This document shows positions 1 to 10,807 of a DNA stretch of 64,000 bases, piece after piece. The position numbers were made by a program, and so were the translations under genes. Origin of the DNA: Coix lacryma-jobi var. lacryma-jobi (Eukaryota; Streptophyta; Magnoliopsida; Poales; Poaceae); assembly GCA_009763385.1 (NCBI GenBank), contig CM019831.1:88447845-88511844 (forward strand). Direction: 5' to 3'. Position 1 is the stretch's first letter. Every line of letters begins with the position of its first letter. Below the pieces are notes generated by a model, which saw only the letters and a program-made list of their open reading frames with translations, searched no databases and had not been told where the DNA came from.

Positions 1-429
1 AGCGAATAATCGAAGCAGGCAGCCGCAGCTTTCGCCGAAAGCGAATGACGTGAAGCGAATGGCGTGAGGCTTCGTGCGTGAGAGGCAACGGGTGCATGGA
101 CGCGACAACAGGCCAGGTAGCCTCCCCACCCCGAAGCCCGACGCTTATATACGAGCAGCCAGGACACGGTTTCCGAGGAAAAACGAAAAGACGTTTGGGC
201 ACGGAGTTCTAAGCGTCGCAAAAGCATCCCGTTATGACACACGGTTTTCGAGGAAGATGAAAATACGCTTGTGACACGACATTGAGGGTAACTAAATGAC
301 CCGCTCAAAAAATATAAAAAAAACTTGGTTTCGAAACGAAACAAAGGTTTTTTTTGGGCGGGTGTAGGCGCCTAGCGAAAGGACACGGTCGAACTTCGCA
401 AGCTTGCAGACTCGACCGTAAGGGGCTAT
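1..429 (+). mobile_element. G1: 3' internal end of a Gypsy-type LTR retrotransposon (truncated by window edge)
   Basis: This stretch lies directly upstream of a 3' LTR and ends in a short purine-rich run (AAGGGGC near 420-426) that fits a polypurine tract, the primer for plus-strand DNA synthesis. No coding domain is recognisable, so it is read as the untranslated 3' part of the element. The rest of G1 lies to the left of the window. The assignment to Gypsy rests on the similarity of its LTR to that of G2 (53,466), which carries a Gypsy-type gag and protease. Confidence 0.6.
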
Positions 430-1274
430 TGTTGGGGCGGCACCCAGACCGCAGGCGCCTCCAACCCACAGTACCAAAGGATGGCGGAGCTTTCGTGCGA
501 AGGGTACCATTCGCGCGGAAGTAGGCGCCTCTGACCCGCAACACCGAACGACGACGGAGCCTTTGTGCGAAAGGTAACATTCGAGCGGAAGCGCGCCTTT
601 TGGCTCGCGGGCCAAGGAAAGGCGGCACCTTCGCGCGAAAGGAAGCATTCGCGCGGAAGCGCGCCTTTTGGCCTGTGGCCCGGAGCAAGACGGAGCCTTC
701 GCGCGAAAGGTAACATTCGCGCGGAAGCGCGCCTCTCGGCCCACGGGCCATGGAAAGGCGGTGCCTTTGCGCGGAAGCGCGCCTTTCGGCCCACAGCCCG
801 GAGCAAGACGGAGACTCCATGCGGAAGGGTTCATTCGCGCGAAAGGGGCCCGATGTCTCCGGCGCGAGATTTCGGCTCTCATGACTTTGGCTTTTCGTGA
901 GTTTTCGCAGGTCACCGGAAGCATGGGTCAAGGGGAGCGGGCCCACCGGTCAGGAAAAAGAGCCGGGGGACGCTAGGCCCGTTAGAGGACAAAGTTACGA
1001 TGATGCCCCTCACGCTGGAAGAGGCGGTGTATGGCTACGGGGTAGTTGAGTAAGGGCATCATTGTAATCTTAGCAGAGTGATTAGAAGGGCAATCTTGTA
1101 CTTTCAATTTGACCTGAATTAAGATAAAAGGTGCCCGTCCTCCTGAGGGAGAGGAGGAGGAGAACACTGTTCACTTTAGCTACTTCCCTACTTTCCCGTT
1201 CGTTTTCCGCTTTCGCTTCGTGCTTTCGTTCGTGCGACAACCCGCTCTTTCGGGGCCTCAGACCTGAAACAACA
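430..1274 (+). repeat. G1 3' LTR
   Basis: The LTR starts TGTTGGGGCGG and ends CAACA. Its last part, through the CAACCCGCT-TTTCGGGGCCTC block, closely matches the end of the G2 LTR (54,185-54,222), which fixes the orientation as plus. At 1,275 the sequence switches abruptly to the reverse-transcriptase frame of the Copia element C1, so G1 inserted into C1. The TATA-like position reads GATAAAAG (1,123-1,130), where G2 has TATAAAAG. The 5-bp flank on the right is CACTT; the matching left flank is outside the window. Confidence 0.75.
480..860 (+). repeat. GC-rich tandem repeat block in the G1 LTR with TTCGCGCGAAA sites
   Basis: About five imperfect units of roughly 50-70 bp each carry a GCGCGCCTTTTGGC-like segment, a GGCCCGGAGCAAGACGGAG-like segment and a TTCGCGCGAAAGG segment. 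TTCGCGCGAAA occurs at 630-640, 698-708 and 834-844. Read on the other strand this contains TTTCGCGC, which fits the plant E2F consensus TTTSSCGC. Long reading frames across the block on both strands are by-products of the GC-rich repeats and are not genes. Confidence 0.6.
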
Positions 1275-3317
1275 CACTTCTTCTTCTATGTAGCCGTTTA
1301 AGAAGGCGCTCTTGACATCCATTTGAAAAAGTTTAAACCGTTTGGATGCAGCAAAAGCCAAGAGTATCCTAATCGCCTCCAAACGAGCTATAGGAGCAAA
1401 CGTCTCCTCATAGTCTATCCCCTCCTTCTGACTATACCCCTGGGCTACAAGTCTGGCCTTATTTCTCACAACATGGCCATCATCTCCTTGTTTGTTTTTG
1501 AAAACCCATTTTGTACCAATAGGGTGACACTCAGGAGGAAGAGGAACCAAAACCCAAACCCGATTTCTCTCAAAATTTTCTAACTCCTCATGCATGGCAT
1601 TGACCCAATCTGGATCAGATAAAGCATGTCCAACATCTCGAGGTTCAAAATCAGCAACAAATGTCGAATGAGCAAAGTGAGAGATTTGTTGTGACCTTGA
1701 CCGAGTGACACGTTCGCCGATGCTGCCGGTCATCTGTTGAGGCGGGTGTTGGCGCTGAATATGTCGTGACGCCTCCCGAGCTGAAGAAATCTCCCCCTCA
1801 ACAGCAGCTGGTGCCTCCTCGAGTACAAAAGGTACAACTCGAGGTGGCGGATCCCACGGCTCCCATGTAGTCGACGAAGAGGGGTTGGGGCCATGAGTTG
1901 TCGTAGTAGAAGCCGACGCTTGCGACATAGCAGGTGGAGGTGGTGCTGGATCATCCATCCCTTCAGCACCCTCGTCCTCGTCATCAAAAAGAGGCTCACC
2001 AACCTCATGATCACCGGCACGCTCAAAGCGAGAAGAAGGACAAACCATGGTCTCGTCGAAGGTGACATCTGATGTCTCCATGACTCAGTTAGTATCAAGG
2101 TTAAGTACACGATAAGCGCGAGTATGTGTGCCATAACCCAAAAATACACCATCTGAAGAACGAGACTCAAATTTGTCCAGGTTGCCTTTCTTGAGTATAA
2201 AACAGTGGCAACCAAAGACTCTAAAATAACTCACCTTGGGTAGTTTTCCAAAACGCAACTCATAAGAAGTCTTTTTCAAGAAAGCTCGGAGAAAAATGCG
2301 ATTGGAGATATAGCATGCAGTGCTCATAGCTTCGGCCCAATATCGCCTAGGAGTCCTATGCTCATCGAGCATCGTCCTGGCCATCTCTACAAGGGTCCGA
2401 TTCTTCCTTTCTACAACACCATTTTGTGGTGGTGTGTAGGGGGAGGAAAACTGATGCTCTAAACCCAAAGAGTTACAAAACTTCTCAAAATCCAAATTCT
2501 TAAATTCGGAACCATTATCACTCCGAATTGCTCGCATTGAGTTCATAGGGAACTCATTCTGAATACGCAAAATCAGATTGCGAGCAAAGGAGAAAGTCTC
2601 AGTTTTGTCTACTAAAAAGAAAACCCACGAATATCTCGAAAAATCGTCAACAACAACAAGCACGTACCACTTCCCTCCAACCGAACTCACCCGAGCCGGA
2701 CCAACTAGGTCCATGTGCAAAAGCTCTCCAGGGCGATTAGTCAAGACCTGAGTCACTGGATGGTGGGGAGCGGCTACCATCTTCCCATGTCTACAAGAAT
2801 GGCAAACAAGATCCTTCTCCATGGACAACTTGGGAAATCCTCGGATTAGGCCAAGTGAGCTAAGTCTTGCAAGCAAGTCGAAGCTTAGATGACCGAGTCT
2901 CCTTTGACACTTCCAAAGAACAGAGGAGGAAGGTCCAGCCAAAAGACAACGAGAAATTCCAAATGATTCCGAGAAATTCGCACGAAAGACTTTTCCAAAG
3001 GGCGAAATCAAACATACAAGATTCCCCTGAGGATCCAAAATGCGACTGAGATTCGGTTTAAAATGAATCTCATAGTCATCATCAAAGAGTTGCGAAACAG
3101 AAAGAAGGTTAAAGTGCAAGTTAGAAACAAGAGCTACATCGCGCAACACAAAGTGCTCATTAACTCGCACAGACCCACGAGACAACACCTTACCTTTGCT
3201 ATTGTCGCCGAAGGTGATAAACTCCTTTCCGGCTACAGGACTAAGACTAGAGAACCACTTGGCGTTTCCGGTCATGTGCCTCGAGCACCCGGAATCCACC
3301 AACCAAACGTTCTGCAA
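1275..3317 (-). pseudogene. C1 pol: protease, integrase and start of reverse transcriptase (interrupted)
   Basis: The minus-strand frame starts near 3,317 with a retropepsin motif (LVDSGCSRHMTG). A GAG-pre-integrase region (RRLGHLSFDLLARL) follows. The integrase core shows its D-D-E residues in HMDLVGPAR, IRSDNGSEF and GVVERKNRTL. The reverse transcriptase begins at about 1,630 with GTKWVFKNK and continues through RLVAQGYSQKEGIDY and FQMDVKSAFLNG. One in-frame TGA at 2,082-2,084 separates the integrase and reverse transcriptase parts; CGA to TGA is the simplest explanation. The frame is cut at 1,275 by the G1 LTR before the YVDD catalytic motif. There is no usable ATG at the start, so pol would have needed a frame change from gag. 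It is not functional as it stands. Confidence 0.85.
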
Positions 3318-5615
3318 TCATTTTACCTACATCAATAAAAAGACATAGGGTGAGCATACGGTCCAACACTGGGGTTAGTGAAGTAGGAAGAATACCAGTG
3401 TTGGGCCGGGTGCTCAAAAGAACGGTTAGTAGCAAAACCATTCCTACCACGCCTACGGGGAAAGCGATCACCATGCTGAGGAAAACGTGGTCCGCTAGGG
3501 AAGAGGCGTTCACCGCGATAGTCAAAACGCGGTGGAGGGAAACGCTCAACAGGAAAGCCACCGCCACGGGGTCCATAGACCACAACTGCAGGCTCCCACC
3601 GGGCATGATCTCCTCGTGGCCTAGGCCTAGGAACTTGAGGTTTTGGACCTCTAGGCCTAGCAACACACCTCTGAACATTCGGCACATGTACATCATGGAA
3701 AGGATGGTACATGTCCGTGTTGTTCATCTCCTTTGCACGATGCGCCTCTCTCTTGCGCCGAAAGCAAAACTCACTCAAGTGACCATCTCTCCCACAATGC
3801 TCACAATGGTACCTCACCGCTCTCATAGGGGGTTGTTGGTACTCACAGTAGTGGGTATGGATCACCTTGTCATTCTGTGGCATAAGCTCCTCTTGGATAG
3901 GTGGCATTATGTCTAGTTTGTTCTTGAGGTGATTGGGCTTGAGAGACCACATTTGTTTGTGGGTGGAGCTCTCGGAGGTTCCTCATACACTCCATCTTTA
4001 GTGTTAGGCTTGAGAGGCTCTTTGGGTGGAATCTTAGTAAGTTTGGGAGTAGTGGTGGAGTTGGGCTTCTCACACGGGTTCAGACCACTCGACTCTCCAA
4101 TCTTGCCAAAAGATGAAGCGTCAACACCCTGAGAAAAACCTACATGAGGACCTCCAGCAACATGCTTGAACTGGGCAATCATCATCCCGAGCTGCGGCTC
4201 ACCACTAGACACCCATGACAAGATGGTCCGAATGTATGTGTTTTCCTCCTCGGTTTGCATCTTGTCATGCTTCACATTGGTTATCTCCATCTCCAAGCCC
4301 TCACACAAAGCACACCTAGACACACAAGTGCTACCCGAGTTGGCCTTCTCAAGAGACACAATCTTGACATTCTTCTCTGCCAACTCGGATTGCAAGCCTG
4401 CACAAGACTTGCACGCACCAAGCACCAAAGATCTAGCTCTAAGCTCATCCACCTCTCCTACCAACGCAGCATACATACTTCTCAAGGTGAGAAGGTCAGT
4501 CATGTGCGTGGTGCACATCTCGCACTCAGCCTCCTCAGAAACGACCACGGTGGATCTAGCAAACTCAAGCTCTCTCACCGTATCCTCCCACTTTTGCCTA
4601 AACTCCTTCCGCTCTCTAGCAGCACGCCTAAGCAACTTATCCTGACTCAGAAGGGCGACAGTAAGTTTCTCGACCTCAGCAGAAAGCTCATCGGGGGTCT
4701 GAGATACCTGAGCGGTGTCGTCGTCGTCATTCCGAGGGATATCCTCTAGCTCGTCGTCGACCTCCTTGCCAAGGGCCATGGTGTAGAAGCCCTCGTTTTC
4801 GGCGAAGAAGCAGAGGCCGTTCAGCTTGTCCTCGATCCTCTTCTTCTTCTCGGACTCGTTGTCGCTTGAGCCAACTCGTCATCCCCCATGAACTCTAGTT
4901 GCTCCTCTGTGACAGAAAGAAGTGAAGAGAGTGCAAATCCTCCAGAGGGGTTAGCAGAAGAGCCAGAAAGAAAAGCCATCGACGGGCCAGAAGGATTTTC
5001 ATAAGAAGCCCTCGCCATGGCATCAATCTCACTGGATTTGAGCTTACTGAAGAGCTCGTTGCATGTGAGAGTCTCATAGTTAGGCGATTCGATGATCGCC
5101 TGAACCTTGGAATCCCACACCGATCGATCAAGAGTATGCAAAAGCTTCAAAGCTCTCTCATGATCGTCGAAAGGCAACAGCTCCCTGTTAGCCCTCATCC
5201 TGTTGACAATCACATGAAAGCGAGCGAATAAACTCTCTATGCTCTCGCCAGGCATGTGTCGAAAGTTCTCGTACTCTTGCTTGTGCGACTCGTAGAGATG
5301 GGTTTTGACTTGAGTGGTTCCCTCATGGAAACGCATGAGGGTAGCCCAAATCTCCCGAGCCATAGCGAGGTGAGAAACTCGATCAAACTCCATCATGCTC
5401 AGACATGAGAAAAGAGCATTACGGGCTCGACTATTGGCATCGTGCTCATCAATCTGATGCTGAGTAGCACGAGCAATCAAGACCACGTAATCGGCAGAGT
5501 TGCAAATATCCCAGATGGAAGAACCCAAACTCTGTAGATAGGCCGACATGCGTATCTTCCAATACGCATAGTTCGTCCCATTGAAAAACAGCGGTTTGCC
5601 CACGCCGCAATCCAT
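3318..5615 (-). pseudogene. C1 gag (frameshifted)
   Basis: Gag forms the particle that packages the element's RNA. The minus-strand frame opens at ATG 5,615. It shows the FNGTNYAYWKIRM motif of Copia gag (DUF4219-like) and then a UBN2-like region to about 4,870. After a frame change it continues as a charged coiled-coil segment (about 4,780-3,915). After another frame change it reaches a CCHC zinc knuckle (CEHCGRDGHLSEFC, near 3,800) that binds RNA. At least two frameshifts (near 4,865 and 3,960) break the product. The long coiled-coil insertion between UBN2 and the knuckle is typical of Sireviruses. Confidence 0.75.
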
Positions 5616-5661
5616 GTCGCCTTCTGTGGATCTGGAACCGGCTAAGGTGGAAGATCCTTAA

Positions 5662-5677
5662 CCCGCTCCGATACCAA
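5662..5677 (-). other. C1 primer binding site
   Basis: On the minus strand this reads TTGGTATCGGAGCGGG, close to the initiator-methionine tRNA complement TGGTATCAGAGC used by Copia elements. It abuts the 5' LTR, whose edge is TG at 5,679. Confidence 0.75.
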
Positions 5678-5984
5678 TTGAAGGACCGAGAATGCTAAAG
5701 CAAGGCGACTAGAGGGGGGGTGAATGGGAGATTCAAATTTCTTTTCAGAAACTTGTTGCCTCTGTCGCAAGAATCAACCCCAAGAGCAAACTCAGAGCTT
5801 GCAAGTGTCCACGACCCTAGATGTAGGGTGGATGCTTCCAAAAAGCACAACGGGACACTACACAACTCTGGAAACCCAACGCAACAACCCTAAACCCAAT
5901 CCGAAGTCAGACGAACAAACTGCGGATGAAACAGTGCAGAAGAACCTGCATCAGACGCTGGCAGCCTCCAATGGTCAGGCAACG

Positions 5985-6220
5985 GACGCGTCCGATGTGA
6001 AAAGACCAAGTCTGGGACCTTACTGCATAGACATCGGATGCTGGCTACAGTTAAGCCCTAGCGTCCGATGCTAGACCCTCGGACGCTCCGATGGCAATGG
6101 ACGCGCCGATGGTCAGCGTCCGATGCTTCTAACGTCAGTGTTCGATGCTCCTTAGAAAACACTGTCAGATGACACGTGGCATCGGACGCGTCCGATGCTC
6201 CTGACGTCAGCGTCCGATGC
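5985..6220. repeat. GCGTCCGATGC repeats and a 20-bp palindrome in the C1 LTR
   Basis: The unit GCGTCCGATGC or its complement recurs many times. At 6,179-6,198 two units form a perfect 20-bp palindrome, GCATCGGACGCGTCCGATGC. The same motif recurs in both LTRs of E (33,605-33,970 and 38,645-39,010). Sirevirus LTRs are known to carry clusters of related palindromes built on CGGAC/GTCCG, which supports the lineage call. Confidence 0.75.
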
Positions 6221-6997
6221 CGCCAAAACTGTGCTGTTCTTCCGCGGATTCAACCCGATCTCCCCCGAATCAAAAGCTCTAAGGCTTAGACTTGGTATGA
6301 GGAGTCTCTAGGAGATTAGTGAGCTATCCCAAAGAGATCATGGCTCGAACCTAACTTCAAATCGGTGAATCGGAAGAATTCAGGGCAAAGGAGCAAAAAC
6401 TTGATCCAAAACAAAAATCGACCGATCTACTAGCTCAAGAGGTTAGAGTCAAATTCCTTCGGTGGAAAGATGCGTCTCTCGACCGAGAACAACTCTGTTC
6501 AAACGGAATTGTGAAAGACTCAACGTGGAGAGAGAACGAGTGACGGGAAAATCATGGAGAAAACGAAGAACGCGAAGAACAAGTCCAAAACGCGAATCGA
6601 ACCACGAATTGCCAGCCGAAATTCGTCCCCACGAGGAGACAACGAGATTACGGTCTTGTTTCCTCAAAAAGCAAATACACAGAGGTATTGTTCACCGTCT
6701 CTGCGGATCTCAGTAGCTACAACAGTGGATAGGGAGAGCAGGAAACCCTAGAATGAAAATAGCAAATAACTGAGATGGTTTGGAGGGAGGGGTTGCCTCT
6801 CCTTATATAGCCTAATACAATTATTCCCCTTCTACCCCTACTTCTAATGAGCGAGCAGGCTAACCCTAAGGGTATTCCTGACCAACTCAAAGTTGTTGGT
6901 GATCCGACGGCCATGCCCGCACAACTGGTAGCTTCGCCTCGACGCGACCTCACCGATTGCCGCCACCGCTTCGCTCGTCCTTTTCCCGGACTTCACC

Positions 6998-7259
6998 CCC
7001 GGTTTTGAGGCCCAAACCGGGAAACCAGTCCTCACGACCAACCCCCGGTTTTGAGGCCCAAACCGGGAAACCCGCAGTCCATCGCCTGAGTTTTGCGGCC
7101 CAAACTCAGAAACCCGGAGCACCCAGGTTTTGAGGCCCAAACCTGGAAACCGTCCTCAGCCCGAGTTTTGTGGCCCAAACTCGGAAACCATCAGCGCCCA
7201 GGTTTTGAGGCCCAAACCTGGAAACCGTCCACCGGTGGTTTTTCTGTGGCTCAACCACC
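6998..7259. repeat. Array of seven hairpins with conserved loop in the C1 LTR
   Basis: Six units share the form (8-bp arm)-TGNGGCCC-(8-bp arm) at 6,998-7,021, 7,044-7,067, 7,086-7,109, 7,123-7,146, 7,161-7,184 and 7,198-7,221. A seventh, looser unit is at 7,234-7,259. The arms are CCCGGTTT, CCCGGTTT, CTGAGTTT, CCAGGTTT, CCGAGTTT, CCAGGTTT and GGTGGTT. Each is perfectly complementary to its own partner although the arms differ between units. Spacing is about 36-46 bp. Confidence 0.9.
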
Positions 7260-7529
7260 AAACCGAGCCATAGAGGGGACGCACCACCCGTGCACCCCGT
7301 CCACCGACATGTGTCCCCAGGTCCTCGACCCAGGCAACACTGTGCCCCACAAGTCTCCGCTCGTCGCTGTCCCAGGCTGTCAGCCACCACAACTGATCCT
7401 CAGGCCACCAGTCCCTTAGTCCAAGCCTCACGTCCGCCCTTCGCCACTCTCGGTCTATCGGCACGGCACGTCTCTACTTGACCTTCACCTTGCCTTTGAT
7501 CACTGTATCCGCTCAACACCTGCACAACA

Positions 7530-9484
7530 CAAGCTAAAGAACATGCGCATTATCCCAGTCGACAATCACTAATCACTCAAGACTCGGCATATACCCATGT
7601 ATCCGCACATATTGCCGAGATAAATTCTGATAGTTCCGACGATGAGTCTAAAGATTGCTACGCTGCCGAAGTTTTATGGCCAGCGCAAAATAAACTGGTC
7701 ACTTGTCCTTCCCTTAAACCGATTCATAAGAATCTGGGTGAGGAGGTGAAATTTACTTTTGATTTCTCTAAATGTGACCAAATATTTGATGAATTACTTA
7801 AATTCGGTTATCTTAAAATTAATTATACTTTGCCGTCACCCGACGAATTAAAAAGGAGGGCTTACTACAAATTCCATAATTCTTTCTCTCATGCCACTAA
7901 TGATTGCAATGTTTTCCGTCGGCAGGTCCAATCGGCCCTCAACGAAGGACGATTGAGTCAAACTGAGATGCAGATCAGTACTACTCCTTTCCCAGTACAC
8001 ATGGTCGAAGCAGGGGATCCTTCTATCATGATTCGTCCAGAGCAAGCCAATACGACCAAGGGAAAGAATGTGGTCATCGATGAACCACGAGGAACACCGA
8101 ATGCCGAGAACGATTCGGGGCGCAAGGTGGTGCTCGAGAAGGGTGACGATGGCAAAAGTAAAATCACAATCACTGCAGGGTCAACACGGCACCTGCATAA
8201 ACAAAGGTATTTTGAGACCAGGGCAGCACAACAAAGGCCGACCAGGTCGGGTCTTCAGGCTGACTAGTCTGGTTCTTCTTCCAAGCAGCCGGAATAGAAG
8301 GCCGACCAGGTAAGGTCGGTCTCTGCCAATTCTAGTAGGATCGATAAACCGACTGATACAGTCGGTGTAACCGTATCTAAAGACTCTACCCCTTCCAAAG
8401 TACGTGTCATCCGCACTTTTGTCCCGCAAAAACCTGAAGTTGGCACTTGGAAGACTAATGCGGACAGAAATAAGGGGAAGGTCGCTAGAGAACCATGTGC
8501 TTTTGACAAGCTCATGGCCAAATACAAGCAGCAGAAGGCCGATTCCCAGAATCGGCCCATAAAAAAGAGAGATTCTACTCCTCCGAAGCGTGAGGACGAG
8601 AAATCCAAACAGATGGTGGTGTCTCAAGCGATGTATCTGGCACCAAAGGTTGGCCTGCGTTACCATCAGTGGGCCCCTCCTATTTCGCCACCACCACAAT
8701 GGGGTCCTCAAGGGGTGTGGGTGCCCTACCCTATGCGGGCACATATGTATTATCAGCCAGGATGGGGAATGCCCACTAATCAGCCTGCAAGAGTCTCAGT
8801 ATTTGATCGCTTGGGTGATCAGCCGAGTTCTAGCCAGAATCGGCCAGTCGCGCCAAAGACATTAATATCTCAGGAGACCAGGAAGACGCAGGCGCGACGG
8901 GTCTATGTGCCTAAGAAGGTGCAAAGTGTTCCTATTGCCTCTCCGACCAAACCTGACCCGGTCCCTACTATTACAATCGGGTCTCTGGAAGTCCCTCTTG
9001 CCAATGAACCTGAGCCGATGGTGGTTGAGGAGCCAGCAATAGAAGAGGTCCCAGAAGCTCAAGATACTCCAGCCAAGGCAGAAAATCCTGTCGAGCGTGA
9101 CCCCAAATACATGCAGCCCAGATGGTGTCCTCCTAGTTTGACTAAAACTCAGCGAAGAAAGTTGTAGAGGGCCCGCTGCAACAAACAGAGGAAAGAGCGG
9201 CTCGACAAAATGAGGGAAGACATATTTAATTCAACACATCCTATTTTCCCTCAGGGCAAACAAGGAGGTGAAGAGCCGGCTTGCAATCAAAAGTCGACCT
9301 TGACGATAGTAGAGATAAGCAGGTCCGATCCTCAACCAACCAATCTGAGTGCCGAATTTAATAAAGAGGCTTCGGAACCAACCAAGTCGAACACCAATCT
9401 GACCACCGCAGGACAAGTGCCGACCAGTTTATTGGTCGAGCAGGGTGAGCCGATTACTGCTGGATCGGAAATTGAGACGGCCTG
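7530..9484 (+). pseudogene. A gag, C-terminal part
   Basis: This frame aligns with the B gag. It includes a short Cys/His segment (KFHNSFSHATNDCNVFRRQ) followed by VQSALNEGRL, the region typical of Tat-like gag between the retrotrans_gag domain and the protease. It continues as a Pro/Gln/Lys-rich linker to PRWCPPSLTKTQRRK near 9,110-9,167. In-frame stops occur at about 8,265, 9,165 and 9,482, each explained by CAG-to-TAG or CGA-to-TGA type changes relative to B. The N-terminal half, including the capsid-like domain, is on the other side of C1. Confidence 0.7.
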
Positions 9485-9494
9485 ACCAGGGTCT

Positions 9495-10241
9495 GTGACC
9501 GAATCAGTTCCTAATATGTTGATGGGATTAGGCTCGCTTCTTGATAATCCTGATTCCTCCACTGATGTTGCTGCAACCAGTGGAGAATTATCTTGGGAAC
9601 AAGATGATGAGATGGTGGATTATGAACCTTCCCCAGAGAGGGCAGAGGTCAATGTAGTTTACTTATCGGCCGACTACTACGTGGTCAGAGATGATTTAAC
9701 GGCGGTGGAATTTAACTTCGCTACACAGACTGTTGTATTCCGGAAGCTAGAGGAATCCGTTAATCATCTTAAACCGTTGCATATAAAGGGTCACATCAAT
9801 GGTACGCCAGTTCACAAGATGTTGGTCGACATTGGGGCAATCGTAAATTTGATGCCATACTCGCTTTACGAGAAGCTTGGCGGTACCAATGAAGAATTGA
9901 TCAAGACCAACATGACTATCACTAGAGTCGGAGGAGGAGATCCAATTCTGGCTAAAGGAGTTGCATCCACGGAGCTGACCGTTGGGAGCAAGACTTTGGC
10001 CACTGCCTTCTTCATCGCCGACATACAAGGTAGCTATAACCTTATACTTGGACGTGATTGGATTCATGCTAATCGGTACATACCTTCTAGTTTACATCAG
10101 TTTCTCATTCAGTGGGTGGGAGACGATGTTGAGGTGGTGCACTCAGATTCATCGGCCTATGTAGCTACGACCGATGCTACTTTGCTCGGGGGGCATGATA
10201 CTATTGCTTGTCTGTCTGGTCGGGACCTTTCTGATTTTTAG
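9495..10241 (+). pseudogene. A aspartic protease region
   Basis: This is the retroviral-type aspartic protease that would cut the polyprotein. The fold region runs from HIKGHINGTPVHKMLV to LILGRDWIHAN. The catalytic triplet reads D-I-G (LVDIGAIVNLM) where B has the expected D-S-G, so the active site is lost. The frame ends in TAG where B has CAG (after SGRDLSDF). It belongs to the same polyprotein as the neighbouring gag and reverse-transcriptase segments. Confidence 0.75.
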
Positions 10242-10333
10242 TTTGTTAGTGTTACTAGGGAAGGTTTCGTACCAATATCTTTAAAGCCGACTGATAATCG
10301 GTTCAACATTATCATGTAATTTAATGGAATTTA

Positions 10334-10807
10334 ATGGATGATAATGTTGATTGGTTAAAACATCGTGTTGAGCAATATCGGACCTGTAAGACCGATACTC
10401 GTGAGGCTATTGATGATTTTGATGAGCTCAATAAGTTGGGCCAAGGTTTCACGTCGGCTGATCCTTTAGAACAAATAGATATCGGGGATGGTTCTATACC
10501 TAGGCCGACCTTTGTAAATCAAAATCTTGAAGCTGATTATAAATTAAAGTTAATCGCGCTCTTGAAAGAGTATGTTGATTGCTTTGCATGGAGTTATACA
10601 GAGATGCCCGGGTTAAGCCGAGAACTTGTTGAGCATCGGCTTCCTATTAAGCCGGGGTTCTGACCATTCAAGCAACATCCTCGTCGTTTTAATTCTACAA
10701 TATATGACCGGATTAAAGAAGAGATTAATCGGTTATTACAAGCGGGGTTTATCCAACCATGCAGATATGCGGAGTGGGTCTCTAACATCATGCCTGTAGA
10801 AAAAAAG
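10334..10807 (+). pseudogene. A reverse transcriptase, N-terminal segment
   Basis: It contains the conserved lead-in LIALLKEYVDCFAWSYTEMPGL and the LPIKPGF motif. A TGA follows at 10,661-10,663, then the frame continues through RRFNSTIYDRIKEEI to the KK residues at the D insertion. B carries the same TGA at the same codon. The rest of the domain resumes at 20,306. Confidence 0.8.

Larger units (their letters stand above)
1275..7529 (-). mobile_element. C1: Sirevirus-like Copia retrotransposon, cut at its 3' side by G1
   Basis: Reading on the minus strand, the order is 5' LTR, primer site, gag, protease, integrase and the start of reverse transcriptase. Integrase before reverse transcriptase is diagnostic of Copia. 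A long gag with a coiled coil and a zinc knuckle, plus LTR palindromes of the GCATCGGACGCGTCCGATGC type, point to the Sirevirus lineage. The remainder of pol and the 3' LTR lie beyond the G1 insertion, to the left of the window. C1 itself interrupts the gag of element A. The right boundary (7,529) is estimated from where the A reading frame resumes. Confidence 0.7.
5679..7529 (-). repeat. C1 5' LTR
   Basis: The plus strand starts TGAAGGACCGAG next to the primer site, matching in style the E LTR start TGAAAGGGCCGTG. The likely far end is CAACA at 7,525-7,529. Immediately after that the A gag frame resumes, in line with the same region of B. It contains GCGTCCGATGC repeats (about 5,985-6,220), a minus-strand TATATAAG near 6,792-6,803 and an array of hairpins at 6,998-7,259. 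The second LTR is outside the window, so the 1.85-kb length is provisional. Confidence 0.6.

Noticed and set aside
292..976. Overlapping Arg/Ala/Pro-rich frames on both strands
   Set aside because: They arise from GC-rich tandem repeats in the G1 LTR and match no protein family.
3350..3916. 188-residue plus-strand frame
   Set aside because: It is the antisense of the C1 gag zinc-knuckle region.
6998..7259. CRISPR-like array of about 24-bp repeats with short spacers
   Set aside because: The repeats are individually self-complementary with differing arms, the spacers are too short and uneven, and the setting is a plant LTR.
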